A stretch of DNA of 43,050 nucleotides from Ascoidea tarda (nom. inval.) (taxonomy: Eukaryota > Ascomycota > Saccharomycetes > Ascoideales > Ascoideaceae), in the NCBI GenBank assembly GCA_030560485.1, contig JAKTTS010000072.1:1-43050 (forward strand), in the 5' to 3' direction. The notes beneath the pieces are model-generated. The model saw nothing but the letters and a program-made list of their open reading frames with translations, ran no database searches and was not told the origin of the DNA. The position numbers and the translations under genes are program-made. Position 1 is the first letter of the stretch. Each line of letters begins with the position of its first letter. Below, piece after piece: positions 27,991 to 37,271 of this stretch.

Positions 27991-29676
27991 CTAATCATCG
28001 TCGTCATAAACTGGCAATTCAATTTTCTGGTCAAGATCTACAGGAATGATAAAGAAGTTGTCGAAGGAGGATGGATTATTTTGAATGTTGTTATTGTTGT
28101 TGTTGTTGTTGTTGTTATTGTTATTGTTGTTATTGTTGTTATTGTTGTTGTTGTTGTTGTTATAATTTAGGGTGATGCTTGTATCGTTGTCCTTTGATAT
28201 AACGTCGATGAATTCGTTTTCATCGTTTTGTCTTTTTAGGTTGATTTCTTCGTCAGGGAGGATATCAAATTCATTTTCTCTTTCAATGTAGTCGATGTTT
28301 TCATCGATTTCAATAAAGTCTGGGGCGAGAGAGGACCATTTTTGGTTGATTATGATGGACCAGATGTAGATGGTGCCACTGTCAACACCGGTTGCAGAGA
28401 CTTTATTCTTTTTGAAGTTCCAGTCAACGTCTAGGAGTTCTTCCTTGGGGCCCTCGAGGATTTTGATGAGGGAGCCCATTGAGGTTTCCCACATGTATAT
28501 TTCGTGATTTGAGCCATAGGTTGAAGCGACAAGATAGTCACCATTGTAGTTGATGGAGATGGCGTTCCATTGTAGTTTGTTGACCACGTCTTGGTACTTG
28601 TGGTCGACCTCGAATTGGAAGTTGTTGTTTGCTATGAGAGATTTGAAGTCGGATAGAGTTGGTAGGGTGAATTGTCTTATGATTCTGTCGGTAGAGTTGA
28701 TGAACATTTTTGAGTTATTTGAGGAGATGACGATTGATTTGATGTTGTTGTTTGTTATTTTTTGGGAGTAGACAATGTTAATTTCGATCTTTTCTTGATC
28801 GTCCTGGTCTTCTCCTTCTTCTTCTATTTGTCCTTCCTCCCCTTCTTCTTCTTGATCTTCTTGATCTTCTTCTTCTTCTTCTTCTTCTTCATAATCATAA
28901 TCATAGCCATAATCGTAATTTTGGTTTCTCTTTCTTTTCTTTTTCTTGTTTAGTAGGATTTTTCTGAGATTTTTGATGCTGAACTTTTCAATGTTGAATA
29001 GGTTGTTATACTCTGTGTAATACTCCTCGTCGTTGTCGTTGAAATGGGTGTTTAGTATCAAGTGAGAGTTTTTAATTTCAAAGACGCTGAGCCAACCGTT
29101 TGTTGTTCCGTTGAAAATGTAGTTTCCGTCATAAGCAAAGGCGGTTGAGAGAGTGTAGTATTTGGCAGAAGAGGCGAGGTTATTGGACTTGGGGGGAAGA
29201 TGGGTGTCGTTGAATAGGGGGCTGTTTTGGAGGTTGATGTATTTGTAGTCAAACTCGTCTGAGCAGTCGATGTAGCGACAGTCGTTTTCAGTGGAGGAGG
29301 CAATGATGATGTAGGGGTTGTTTGAGAGAAACTGGGAGTTCCAGACAAGGCTCTCGAAGATGATGATCCGGAGGACCTTGGAGAACTTCAAGTCCCAGAG
29401 AATGACATTGTTGTCCTTTGCAGAGGACAAGAGGTATCTGTTGGAGAAGGACCAGTTGAGGGACTGGATCTGCTTGGTGTGTTTGCGCAAGATGGTGAGA
29501 GGCGACAAGGTCTGCAAGTCGAAGATGAGGATGTTGCCGTCGTTGAGGCCGCTGGCGAGATAGTCGCCGTTGTAGTTGAACCTGATGTAGATGGAGAAGC
29601 CGAACTCAATGGTGTCGGTGAGCGACTCGGGGTACTCTTTGGCGACAGCAAAGGGGTCGAGAAGCGAGAGATTCAT
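27991..29676 (-). CDS. SWD1: COMPASS histone H3K4 methyltransferase subunit Swd1 (RbBP5 type)
   Basis: A 561-residue WD40 protein. S. cerevisiae Swd1 has 426 residues. It is a core subunit of Set1/COMPASS, which methylates histone H3 Lys4 in the nucleus. The start MNLSLLDPFAVAKEYPESLT matches the Swd1 N-terminus. I therefore use the ATG at 29676 and not the longer frame that runs upstream through a minisatellite. WD repeats include DYLASGLNDGNILIFDL, SFSNRYLLSSAKDNNVILWD and YLVASTYGSNHEIYMWE. The C-terminus, IIPVDLDQKIELPVYDDDD, fits the RbBP5 tail. Two insertions explain the extra length: an Asp/Glu/Tyr-rich run at about residues 245-300, and a long poly-Asn tract near 503-530 encoded by GTT/ATT-type trinucleotide repeats at 28086-28168. 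The 5' part is GC-rich, yet uses no CTG for Leu in the region I read. It is divergent from the Zn-cluster gene. Confidence 0.88.
   Translation of the reverse strand: MNLSLLDPFAVAKEYPESLTDTIEFGFSIYIRFNYNGDYLASGLNDGNILIFDLQTLSPLTILRKHTKQIQSLNWSFSNRYLLSSAKDNNVILWDLKFSKVLRIIIFESLVWNSQFLSNNPYIIIASSTENDCRYIDCSDEFDYKYINLQNSPLFNDTHLPPKSNNLASSAKYYTLSTAFAYDGNYIFNGTTNGWLSVFEIKNSHLILNTHFNDNDEEYYTEYNNLFNIEKFSIKNLRKILLNKKKKRKRNQNYDYGYDYDYEEEEEEEEDQEDQEEEGEEGQIEEEGEDQDDQEKIEINIVYSQKITNNNIKSIVISSNNSKMFINSTDRIIRQFTLPTLSDFKSLIANNNFQFEVDHKYQDVVNKLQWNAISINYNGDYLVASTYGSNHEIYMWETSMGSLIKILEGPKEELLDVDWNFKKNKVSATGVDSGTIYIWSIIINQKWSSLAPDFIEIDENIDYIERENEFDILPDEEINLKRQNDENEFIDVISKDNDTSITLNYNNNNNNNNNNNNNNNNNNNNNNNNNIQNNPSSFDNFFIIPVDLDQKIELPVYDDDD
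28086..28168. repeat. Trinucleotide tract coding poly-Asn
   Basis: Uninterrupted GTT/ATT triplets (plus strand) coding for an almost pure Asn run in Swd1. It is a length-variable microsatellite candidate. Confidence 0.85.
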
Positions 29677-30237
29677 GGTGGGGGGGGTGGTGCTCCTTCT
29701 CGTGGTGCTCCTTCTCGTGGTGCTCCTTCTCGTGGTGCTCCTTCTCGTGCTCCCTCTGCTGCTCCTCCTTCTCGCGCTCCTCAGCACCTGTTGTGCGTCA
29801 CCTGCAGCCCCAGAAAAAAAAAAGAAGAGCCCTGGCTTACCCGGCGTGCGCCCCGTATATATAGCTGCAGAGACAGCCGACGGTTTCTGTCCTGGTTCCT
29901 CAACAAAGGTTACCACCTTTCATTCGCACTCTGGCCATACCAGCTCTCTGCCCGCGCACCCACCGCGCAGGGACTATAGCGCCAGACAGAGCAACCGTGC
30001 TTCGATCATAGGTTGGACCCGTTCTCTCAGTGAGCGCGCCCGATCCACAGCACGCACATCTCAGACCGACTGGGCTCCGGCACACGGAACCGGCTTCTTC
30101 TGCCATCCGGCTTAGCGCGGCCCAGCTGCTTCCGTTGCGTCGTCCCGAATTAATAATCACTTCCAGTCAGATATTCTTTGTAGCTCTATATATACCCTCG
30201 TTTTCCCATTCTCTTCCCATGGAGCAATCCAACCACA
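29677..30237. promoter_or_regulatory. GC-rich divergent promoter, SWD1 / Zn-cluster gene
   Basis: 561 bp at roughly 58% G+C. TATATATA at 29856-29863 could serve SWD1, and TATATATA at 30187-30194 the Zn-cluster gene. A 15-bp minisatellite abuts the SWD1 ATG. An upstream ATG at 30219 precedes the Zn-cluster ATG by 19 bp in another frame. ORFs through this region on both strands look like composition effects. Confidence 0.55.
29686..29748. repeat. 15-bp minisatellite upstream of SWD1
   Basis: About four units of cgtggtgctccttct, the first partial, followed by degenerate variants to about 29780. It starts 10 bp upstream of the SWD1 ATG. If translated in the upstream frame it would read as repeats of Ser-Thr-Thr-Arg-Arg, but no ATG opens that frame. 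Confidence 0.8.
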
Positions 30238-30425
30238 ATGACTCCCTCCTACCCCAGTCCTGCTGCCTCTGCCGCCTCTGCCGCCTCCAGTCACACCTAC
30301 CAGATCAAGAAGAAGAAGCGAGTGGGAAAGGCCTGCGACTCGTGCCGGATCAAAAAGACAAAGTGCGACGGCAAGAAGCCCTGTTCCAAGTGCCTCATCG
30401 ACAACAAGATTTGCACCTTCACTGA
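30219..30425 (+). other. Overlapping upstream ORF at the Zn-cluster gene
   Basis: The ATG at 30219 opens a 68-codon frame that overlaps the first ~190 bp of the regulator in the +1-shifted frame. It lies 25 bp after the TATA element, so it would count only if transcription starts very close to the TATA. It is either outside the mRNA or a translational brake. Confidence 0.35.
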
Positions 30426-32001
30426 GAAACAGTTCAAGAACGACAAGATATATCCCAAGGGCTACATCAACCTTCTCGAAACACGTTTGGACCTTCTCTC
30501 GCGATCAATTCTCAAGTTGGTCCACATATACTTGTCCAATGGCGATCTATCCTTCCTCAAGTCCTCCATGTTGAATGCTCCGAAGAGCCCAATTGCCAAT
30601 GACACTGATAAAGATAGCAATCATGATAAAGAAGACAAAGATGATGAAGATCGCAAAGATAACTGCAGTAATGATGGTGAAAGCGAAGTCGAATGCAACA
30701 ATAGTAATGACGAAAATAGTAATAATGATACCATCGGCACCTACGATTCAAAATCAGAGTTTTATCAATACTCTCTTAACGAAATCATTCATCTTCTTAT
30801 ATCCCATAAGCAATTGCTAGATGGCTTGCCCATTGAGTGGGACCAAGGCATCTTCATAGCCTCCAGCTACTCGTCCAAAAACTTGCTTCAATCTTCAAAT
30901 GCCTTTTCAAAGCATCAACTATCTTTAACAAACAATAACCCCAAATCCGGTAAAGCAAAAAAGAAAAATACAAATAACATTACCAATAACATTACTAATG
31001 ATAGCATCAGCATCAATTCACTACATCCCGAGGACTTTGAAGACTCTTCTCGCATTATCAAAAAGTCAAAGAAAAGTAAACTCTCAATCAACACCTCTTT
31101 AAACCCTCAGAACCACTTGTCTACAGATTACACTTCCCACTCCTCTCACTCCTCTCATTCCTCCCACTCTTCTCACTCTTTGGCAAATTCTGTCTACAAC
31201 TCTCCCTCTTCAAACATGATCAAAACTGAATCGGTCTTTGATCTTCCTTCCTTCAATCTCTCCACATGCTCTCCAATCTCTTCCACCTCAAACTTATCCA
31301 ATTTATCCCACGTAAATAACTTTAATAGTCTCAATCTCAACGACCTCAATAATCTAAATAACTTGAATAATCTAAATACGATAAATACAATAAACACTTT
31401 CAACAACATAAACAACATAAACAATATAAACAATATAAACAATCTGCTTTTCAACAACTCAAACAACTTACCTTATAACAACACTAAATTCATCCCAAAT
31501 TTCTTAAATGAATCCTTCTCAGTATCAAATCTAAATCTAAACTGCAACTTGAACATCTTGAACAACAACTTGCCCACTCAAAACAACTTGTCCCCAAACT
31601 GGGACCTGTTTGAATCACCACTAACCTCTCCTTCCTCTAAATCTCTAATCCTACCAAACTCAAACTCAAACTCAAACTCAAACTCAAATTCAAACAAAAG
31701 CTTGTCTCCTATAAATAACTCTCTAAATCTATCAAAAACTCTATCAAATGGTCACATATCCAAATCTCATAAAAGATCTCTTTCTCACTCAAAAAACACT
31801 TCCAAGAAATCTATATCCCTCAATAACACCCTCAATCTATCTTCCTACAATCAGAACTTAAATACAACAACAACAGAAACAAATAGCAAAAACAACATTT
31901 TGGATATCGATATAGATCTCGATTCTATCAACGGAATACTAGAAGACGTCAAATTGTTTTCTCCCTCAAGTTTTAATAACAATAGTTTAAATAATATATG
32001 A
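30238..32001 (+). CDS. Zn2Cys6 (Gal4-type) transcription regulator
   Basis: A 587-residue nuclear regulator with a complete binuclear zinc cluster at residues 33-59: Cys33, 36, 43, 49, 52 and 59 in CX2CX6CX5CX2CX6C spacing (CDSCRIKKTKCDGKKPCSKC). A basic run (KKKKR) precedes it. KGYINLLETRLDLLSRSILK follows, probably the linker and dimerisation helix. I see no fungal-specific middle homology region. The remaining ~480 residues are low-complexity: an Asp/Asn/Ser acidic part (residues 120-165), Ser-His repeats (about 300-318), long Asn/Leu/Ile runs and a Ser-Asn repeat. They could be activation or condensate-forming segments. The 5' end is GC-rich. Two in-frame CTGs lie at 31444-31446 and 31606-31608, in polar context. 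An ATG at 30219 lies upstream in another frame. The target genes and orthologue are not identified. Confidence 0.82.
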   Translation: MTPSYPSPAASAASAASSHTYQIKKKKRVGKACDSCRIKKTKCDGKKPCSKCLIDNKICTFTEKQFKNDKIYPKGYINLLETRLDLLSRSILKLVHIYLSNGDLSFLKSSMLNAPKSPIANDTDKDSNHDKEDKDDEDRKDNCSNDGESEVECNNSNDENSNNDTIGTYDSKSEFYQYSLNEIIHLLISHKQLLDGLPIEWDQGIFIASSYSSKNLLQSSNAFSKHQLSLTNNNPKSGKAKKKNTNNITNNITNDSISINSLHPEDFEDSSRIIKKSKKSKLSINTSLNPQNHLSTDYTSHSSHSSHSSHSSHSLANSVYNSPSSNMIKTESVFDLPSFNLSTCSPISSTSNLSNLSHVNNFNSLNLNDLNNLNNLNNLNTINTINTFNNINNINNINNINNLLFNNSNNLPYNNTKFIPNFLNESFSVSNLNLNCNLNILNNNLPTQNNLSPNWDLFESPLTSPSSKSLILPNSNSNSNSNSNSNKSLSPINNSLNLSKTLSNGHISKSHKRSLSHSKNTSKKSISLNNTLNLSSYNQNLNTTTTETNSKNNILDIDIDLDSINGILEDVKLFSPSSFNNNSLNNI

Positions 32002-32489
32002 TTGCTATCTTCACTTACCCTGTATATTATCCCTCAATTTCAATTGAGTTATTTAATGATTATATTCTCTTCTCTTCTTTTCTCTCCTCTTGTATGTTTA
32101 TGTTTATGTTTTCATTCTACTAAATAGTCTCTTCGTTCCATTACTTATAATATTAATGAGTTATTTCTTTATGTTTTTTTTGTTTCCATTCTTTTGCAAT
32201 GTATACCCTTTTTGGTTTTTTTATAGCTGTCCATACATTAATGAATCTATATTTTAAAATACTCCTCAAATTGCTCTCTACAATCGAAATTCCCTCAATA
32301 TTCTTCACAATCCGAACTACTTTGCTTCGATTTTATATCACTCTCACATCTTGCACTAATCATTTACACTAAAACGTCACTCATAATTTTACCTTATATT
32401 ATACTTTCATATATCATTTATAGATTTATATACTTCAATTTTCATTCCAAAAATTATTTCAAAAATCACTCTCAATCTCAATCTCGCTC
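32002..32489. other. Convergent 3' intergenic, Zn-cluster gene / SSL2
   Basis: 488 bp between convergent stops. It is pyrimidine-rich on the plus strand with many T and CT runs. No gene, RNA or repeat was recognised; presumably both 3' ends form here. Confidence 0.4.
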
Positions 32490-35057
32490 TCACTTTTTCT
32501 TTTTTTGATAATACAACTTATTGATGAGAGGATTACGTTCACGTAATTCTTTGTTTTTGTTACCTCTATACTCAACATATGCCATATCTTCTCCGCCTGC
32601 AAATCCAGCCAACGACCCAACAACTCTTTGCGCTTTGGATTTGCTTCCAAATTTCCCATTGAACTTTCGCTTTTTACCTCCTGTAGCCAATTTAGTTCCT
32701 CTTCCTACAAAATTATCAGCATCATCTCCTTCCTCAATTCCTGCTTCTCCTTCCTTCGTTAAGACACTTTGTAATAATCCTCTTCTCTCTTGAGCTGTTC
32801 TATACGCCAAATTTGGTAAACTTTCAATTCCTTTCAAATGGGTAATCACTTTAAATGCATATCCCTGGTCAACTAAAAACGCTTGTCTTTTAGTTGAATA
32901 ATACATTTCTTGAGTATCCTTTGACACCAACGAATAAAAAAATGCGTTAAACCCTTCATCGTTTCTTCTCTTGGCTCTTAAAATTCTACCCAATCTCTGA
33001 GCTTCTTGACGTCTTGAACCATAGTGCGATGAGACTTGAATAAGACATGTAGCTTCAGGTAAATCAATTGATGTATCTCCAACCTTTGATAAAAAAATAG
33101 TATTAACTTTTTCATTGTGCTGGAAATTTTTTAAAATTGTCATTCTTTCTTGTTGGGGTGTTGATCCACAAATATATGGCTTGCCTAACTTTAACGCATA
33201 CTCAATTAATGCATAAACATTGTCAGAAAATACAATAATTTTATCACCCCGTTGTTCGTGATAATGAATTAAAAATTGACAGGCTTGAAATTTGGTTGGA
33301 TTCATGATATATAGTAACATTCTCTTTCTTGTTGAAGTATGCAAATATTCTTGATAAAATTCAGCAGTCATTGGACACCAAACTTCAGCACATTGAACTT
33401 TTGCTATATGTCCTTTTTGAGCTAATTCCATCCAATTTGCTTCGTATAATTTTGGACCGATAAGAAAATTTAAATCGCCAATTTTTTCATCTTCTCGAAC
33501 CAATGTAGCAGTTAGCCCTAATTTGGCGTGAGCAGAAATCGTAATAAGAACGTTTCTAAACATAGCAGCTGGAACAACGTGAACCTCATCTAAGATTAAA
33601 AAACCCCATTCGCGATTTTTTAGAAAATCAATAACTTTTTGAGCATCATGAGATCTACTGCTTTTTTTAGAAATCATTGAGTATGTAGAAACAATTAAAC
33701 CAGACTCTGTTGCAAACATTTCTTTATTATCTGAAGTAAAAACAGCAACTGATTCGGGATTGATTGTACTCCATTTTAAGAATTCGTTTCTCCATTGCAT
33801 AACAGAAACAGATGAAGTACATAATACAATTGTTGATTTTTTAATTGTACATGCAGCAGTGATTCCAACTAAAGTTTTACCAGCACCACAGGGCAAAACA
33901 ATAATGCCTGATCTTGCTCTACCATTACCAAACATTTTACTCAAGGATTTTTCTTGGTAAGGTCTGACTTTAGTAGATGGCCTCAAATCAATATCTAAAT
34001 CAGGGTTGTTGTTATCAAACTTGAAATCATATTCTTCTAAAAGAGGATGTTGAACTTGAATACAACGTTCTTTAACTTTTCCAACAGAATCTTTTACGAT
34101 TTCAATTGAATGAACAGCGTCAAGATCGTCATCATCTTTTTCATCAATAATAGAAGTAAATAGGTTATCAATTTCATTGCCATTGAGATTGTTATCATTA
34201 TTCAGAGCAGCATTTCCATTATTGCTATCACCATTTGTTTTGGTATTAGTGGCATTGTTATTAGAAGCCTTATTTAAAGGATTGTTGATGTTGGTAGAAT
34301 TAGCATTAGCATTGGTATTATTACTAATATTATTATTGGGATTGAGGTTATTAACATTGGAAGAATTTTTGGTTTGCGTAATACCATCAGAAGTTTTATT
34401 GATAATTCCAGAAGATTCAATTCTACATGAGCTAATAACAGCATCTTTTAATAGCATTTGAATAATGTCAGGTTGAGAACTTTCTAAATAGTATTTGTTA
34501 TCCTTAAGAACCAATCTAATTTTACCAAATGATAAAGTGGAATTGATGATGAAATCCTTTGTTGCGACAGTTAATGGAGTTTTAGACAAACGATCTAAAA
34601 CAGATACAATATCAGTTGGTTCCAAGCCAACAGAAACAGCTGCATATAATGAGTGAGTGGTCAATTTATACTCATGAATATGAGAAGGTCTACTAATTGG
34701 TTCAGCGATTGTGATTAAAAAGTCCTGAGCTTGCTCAGCTAAAGGTGAAAAACTTTCTAAAATAATAACGTTGTTCGCGATCCATAAAGGTCTTGAAGAA
34801 TGGTCTGGCTTTAGTTTCAAATAAGAAAAATCATGATCCTTAAAAATTAAATTCAATTTATCATTATTTTGAATCAAATTCGAAGAATTTGGTTGGTTGC
34901 CAGTATTATTGGTGTTGTTACCAAAGGGAACTAACTTATTGCTAGCATTGTTCAAATTGTCGTCTTCAAAGCTGGTGTCGGAAGATTCTCCGTCGGTGAA
35001 AGCAGCCTCTAACTCTTGATCGTAAATTTCATTATCAGACAAATGGATATTTGACAT
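32490..35057 (-). CDS. SSL2: TFIIH helicase/translocase subunit Ssl2 (XPB/Rad25)
   Basis: An 855-residue XPB-family ATPase (843 in S. cerevisiae). As a TFIIH subunit it opens promoter DNA for RNA polymerase II and acts in nucleotide excision repair. The N-terminal domain has [19 protein letters not shown] and then [20 protein letters not shown], followed by [20 protein letters not shown], nearly as in yeast. The first RecA domain begins [13 protein letters not shown] and has Walker A PCGAGKT (389-395) and a DEVH box (490-493). The second RecA domain ends with motif [15 protein letters not shown] (Gln687 to Arg691 in QRLGR). An Asn-rich insertion lies near residues 225-300. The C-terminus ends in a Lys run. 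The start is an ATG at 35057. It is essential in yeast, so it should be intact. Confidence 0.95.
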   Translation of the reverse strand: MSNIHLSDNEIYDQELEAAFTDGESSDTSFEDDNLNNASNKLVPFGNNTNNTGNQPNSSNLIQNNDKLNLIFKDHDFSYLKLKPDHSSRPLWIANNVIILESFSPLAEQAQDFLITIAEPISRPSHIHEYKLTTHSLYAAVSVGLEPTDIVSVLDRLSKTPLTVATKDFIINSTLSFGKIRLVLKDNKYYLESSQPDIIQMLLKDAVISSCRIESSGIINKTSDGITQTKNSSNVNNLNPNNNISNNTNANANSTNINNPLNKASNNNATNTKTNGDSNNGNAALNNDNNLNGNEIDNLFTSIIDEKDDDDLDAVHSIEIVKDSVGKVKERCIQVQHPLLEEYDFKFDNNNPDLDIDLRPSTKVRPYQEKSLSKMFGNGRARSGIIVLPCGAGKTLVGITAACTIKKSTIVLCTSSVSVMQWRNEFLKWSTINPESVAVFTSDNKEMFATESGLIVSTYSMISKKSSRSHDAQKVIDFLKNREWGFLILDEVHVVPAAMFRNVLITISAHAKLGLTATLVREDEKIGDLNFLIGPKLYEANWMELAQKGHIAKVQCAEVWCPMTAEFYQEYLHTSTRKRMLLYIMNPTKFQACQFLIHYHEQRGDKIIVFSDNVYALIEYALKLGKPYICGSTPQQERMTILKNFQHNEKVNTIFLSKVGDTSIDLPEATCLIQVSSHYGSRRQEAQRLGRILRAKRRNDEGFNAFFYSLVSKDTQEMYYSTKRQAFLVDQGYAFKVITHLKGIESLPNLAYRTAQERRGLLQSVLTKEGEAGIEEGDDADNFVGRGTKLATGGKKRKFNGKFGSKSKAQRVVGSLAGFAGGEDMAYVEYRGNKNKELRERNPLINKLYYQKKKK

Positions 35058-35279
35058 TATATTACAACTGATTGAAGGAGCAGTAACAAGTTAACCTTAC
35101 CAACTTGATAGTAACCGCAAATATAGAGGTTTATTTCTAATTAGAGATAATTTGAATTGGGTCACGGAACACGGAATAACGCACGCAAGATAACAGCTGT
35201 TATTGTGCGCCATATTTTGCAATTTTGCATTATATCTTGCACCATATTTTGCACCATATTTTGCACCATATCTTGCAGA
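35058..35279. promoter_or_regulatory. SSL2 promoter region
   Basis: About 220 bp upstream of the SSL2 ATG. A short reiterated motif (caccatattttg / caccatatcttg, four imperfect 12-bp copies) covers about 35210-35275. Function unknown. Confidence 0.4.
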
Positions 35280-35800
35280 ATATGCCGGATTAATTCGTCA
35301 ATTTCAAAGTTAAAAAACCTTAAAGTTTTAAATCTGCCTGTAAATAGTATAACAAGAATTCCGACCCAATTTAATTGTTTGAAGAACTTAAAAAAATCAA
35401 ACTTATCTTACAATCAAATTAAAAGAAATTGAGAATATTGATAAACTAAAAAAGCTACATACTTTGGTTATTTCGAATAGCAAAATTAGTAAAATTGAAA
35501 ATTCAAGCACTAATCTAAAGGCTTGTGAATTGGATTATAATAGTGTGTAATAAAATTGCAACAATCAAAAATTTAAATCAGTTATTTAATCTAAAGCAAC
35601 CTTGTTTAAATAATAAAATCAAAAAGTTAGAACATTTTGATAATTTGTGATTTGATCTTCTCCAACTACTAATTCTTTAAGATTTGTCAAATTATCGAAG
35701 TTTGAGAATTTCGATAACTTACAAAAACTAAAAATCTTTTTGCTAAATGATAATGAAATTGAGATCTATTTTCATTTCAGAAAAACTGAATGTGAAGTTA
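35280..35800 (+). pseudogene. LRR relic of the F-box/LRR family (copy C)
   Basis: The plus strand encodes remains of about six SDS22-type leucine-rich repeats in more than one frame. They include KLKNLKVLNLPVNSITRIP, NCLKNLKKSNLSYNQIK and then IENIDKLKKLHTLVISNSKI; further on are NLNQLFNLKQ and FENFDNLQKLKIFLLNDNEI. Multiple stops and frame changes make it clearly non-functional. The repeats resemble the left-flank relics (2381-4903) but lie on the opposite strand 30 kb away, so the family was dispersed. No F-box precedes the repeats here. Confidence 0.6.
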
Positions 35801-36008
35801 TTTGAAAATCTTATTATTTGAGTTGGTCAAAGGTTTATGAGTGAATTGAGCAAGTTTGATGATAGTTTTATTACGACAATTTTTATGAGCAACAAAAGTG
35901 GTAATGTTCCATTTTCAACCGAACTTATAGTGATTATTGAAAACTTCAAAGATTTCTTTCATGTTTGAAACAGTGTATCTTGATACAATCAATAAAAGTT
36001 GGATAAAT

Positions 36009-36460
36009 GGATATTGATGTATCAGCGGTAGAAAGAAAGGAAAGAAAGAAGAAAGTTGAATACTTTTTTTTGCCAGAAGAGGTCTTTATCTATATATTTA
36101 CACTAACATAACAAACTATAGCCAATTAGCCTGGTGTGTACCTCAATGATCTCAACCAATTTGTTTAAGTACAAACTTTTATTGGGAGCTTTGCAAACAA
36201 GAACTTAACCATATCCATTAAGATAATTTCTTGGTGCTTTGTCAACCCGGTAATCGACATTCAGGACAGTCCTATTGTGCCCAATCTGTGTTTTGAGAGC
36301 CCTGTTTCCCAATTCTAGGGTTCCTTAATGGCTTGATCAAACATCTTGAAGAACAGTTTTCTGGCTTTCTTAACTACCAGCTTAGTTCTCAATTCAACTT
36401 TGCAACACTCTTTGAATGGTCCTGACAAAATTTTAAATTATTTGAAGTTAAACTAGGCTA
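36009..36460 (+). pseudogene. F-box relic of the same family (copy D)
   Basis: An ATG at 36009 opens 34 codons ending in FFLPEEVFIYIFTLT, a good F-box core (LPxEVxxxIFxL), before a TAA at 36111-36113. The next stretch, in the same and neighbouring frames, still reads like F-box-protein sequence (NYSQLAWCVPQ, then STNLFKYKLLLGAL). A later frame from about 36220 gives NPVIDIQDSPIVPNLCFESP. The rest has decayed. A basic run (ERKERKKK) lies before the F-box, unlike copy A. Because it starts after copy C's repeats on the same strand, it is the head of another copy and not part of copy C. Confidence 0.55.
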
Positions 36461-37271
36461 CGCATCATTTTTTTTTGTGTTATTAGCATTAAATGTGGGT
36501 TCTTTGTTGAATTAGGGTATATGTTCGCTTTCATGCATGCTGATGCGAGAAAATAGAAAAGCTATTTCAAGGTTTTTCTATCTAACGAGATAAGCCCAAC
36601 ATGTACTAAACAAGCAGAGGATTTGGAATATAATACGGTTCTTTATTCTTTGCTTTGTATTTTCAGAATTACATTTTGATTTTCTTTTTATCTTTTGTTT
36701 TAACTATTTTTACTCAAGATAGTTGGACCAACTTTATCATTCCATGAAAATCAGATGATAGTAAAGTTCACAATTGATTTAAGAAAATAAAACCTTGCCT
36801 TTACCAATGCAGCTATTGTAATTGATAAATCCAATAAAAGATTTTATAAAGATTTTTTAGATAGTTTTGTTAATTAAATGGTATTAATAAAAGATTTTCT
36901 TTTGTCTTTTAGGACTCTCTATTTTATATAAAATAATGATAGAAAATATTTCAAGTCTATTCTCAATCTTTATTATCATAGAGTTGAAAAGTTTTGTTTA
37001 ATATTAATATTTTCTTGACGAATCTAAACCAATTAAAAACTTTAATAAGATTAAAATTTGTTAGTGTAAAACTATAATAGATATTATTGAGATTTGCATT
37101 TGCATTTGAATGCAGAAGATTAGAAAGGAATGAGGAATTGAACAGTAGCATTGTAATATAAACATAAAATATAAGAAACAATTCAAGAATATCGTGAAAG
37201 AAAGAAAAAAAAATTACCAGAGTATAAGCACAAAGAAAGGTAAGTGTGTACAAAAATATGAGTGAGTGAAA
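36461..37271. other. Gene-poor stretch with one coding-like remnant
   Basis: No intact gene. At 36719-36877 a plus-strand frame of 53 codons, broken once, reads IVGPTLSFHENQMIVKFTID and then LAFTNAAIVIDKSNKRFYKD. Its composition is protein-like, but I do not recognise the family. The rest is AT-rich flank of the next gene. Confidence 0.3.

Noticed and set aside
28762-28953. Hydrophobic Phe-rich plus-strand ORF resembling a membrane protein
   Set aside because: It is antisense to the Glu/Asp and Lys-rich insertion of SWD1; GAA/GAG runs read as Phe/Leu on the other strand.
29677-29916. 80-residue N-terminal extension of Swd1 with Ser-Thr-Arg repeats
   Set aside because: It has no ATG, runs through a minisatellite, and the conserved Swd1 N-terminus begins exactly at the ATG at 29676.
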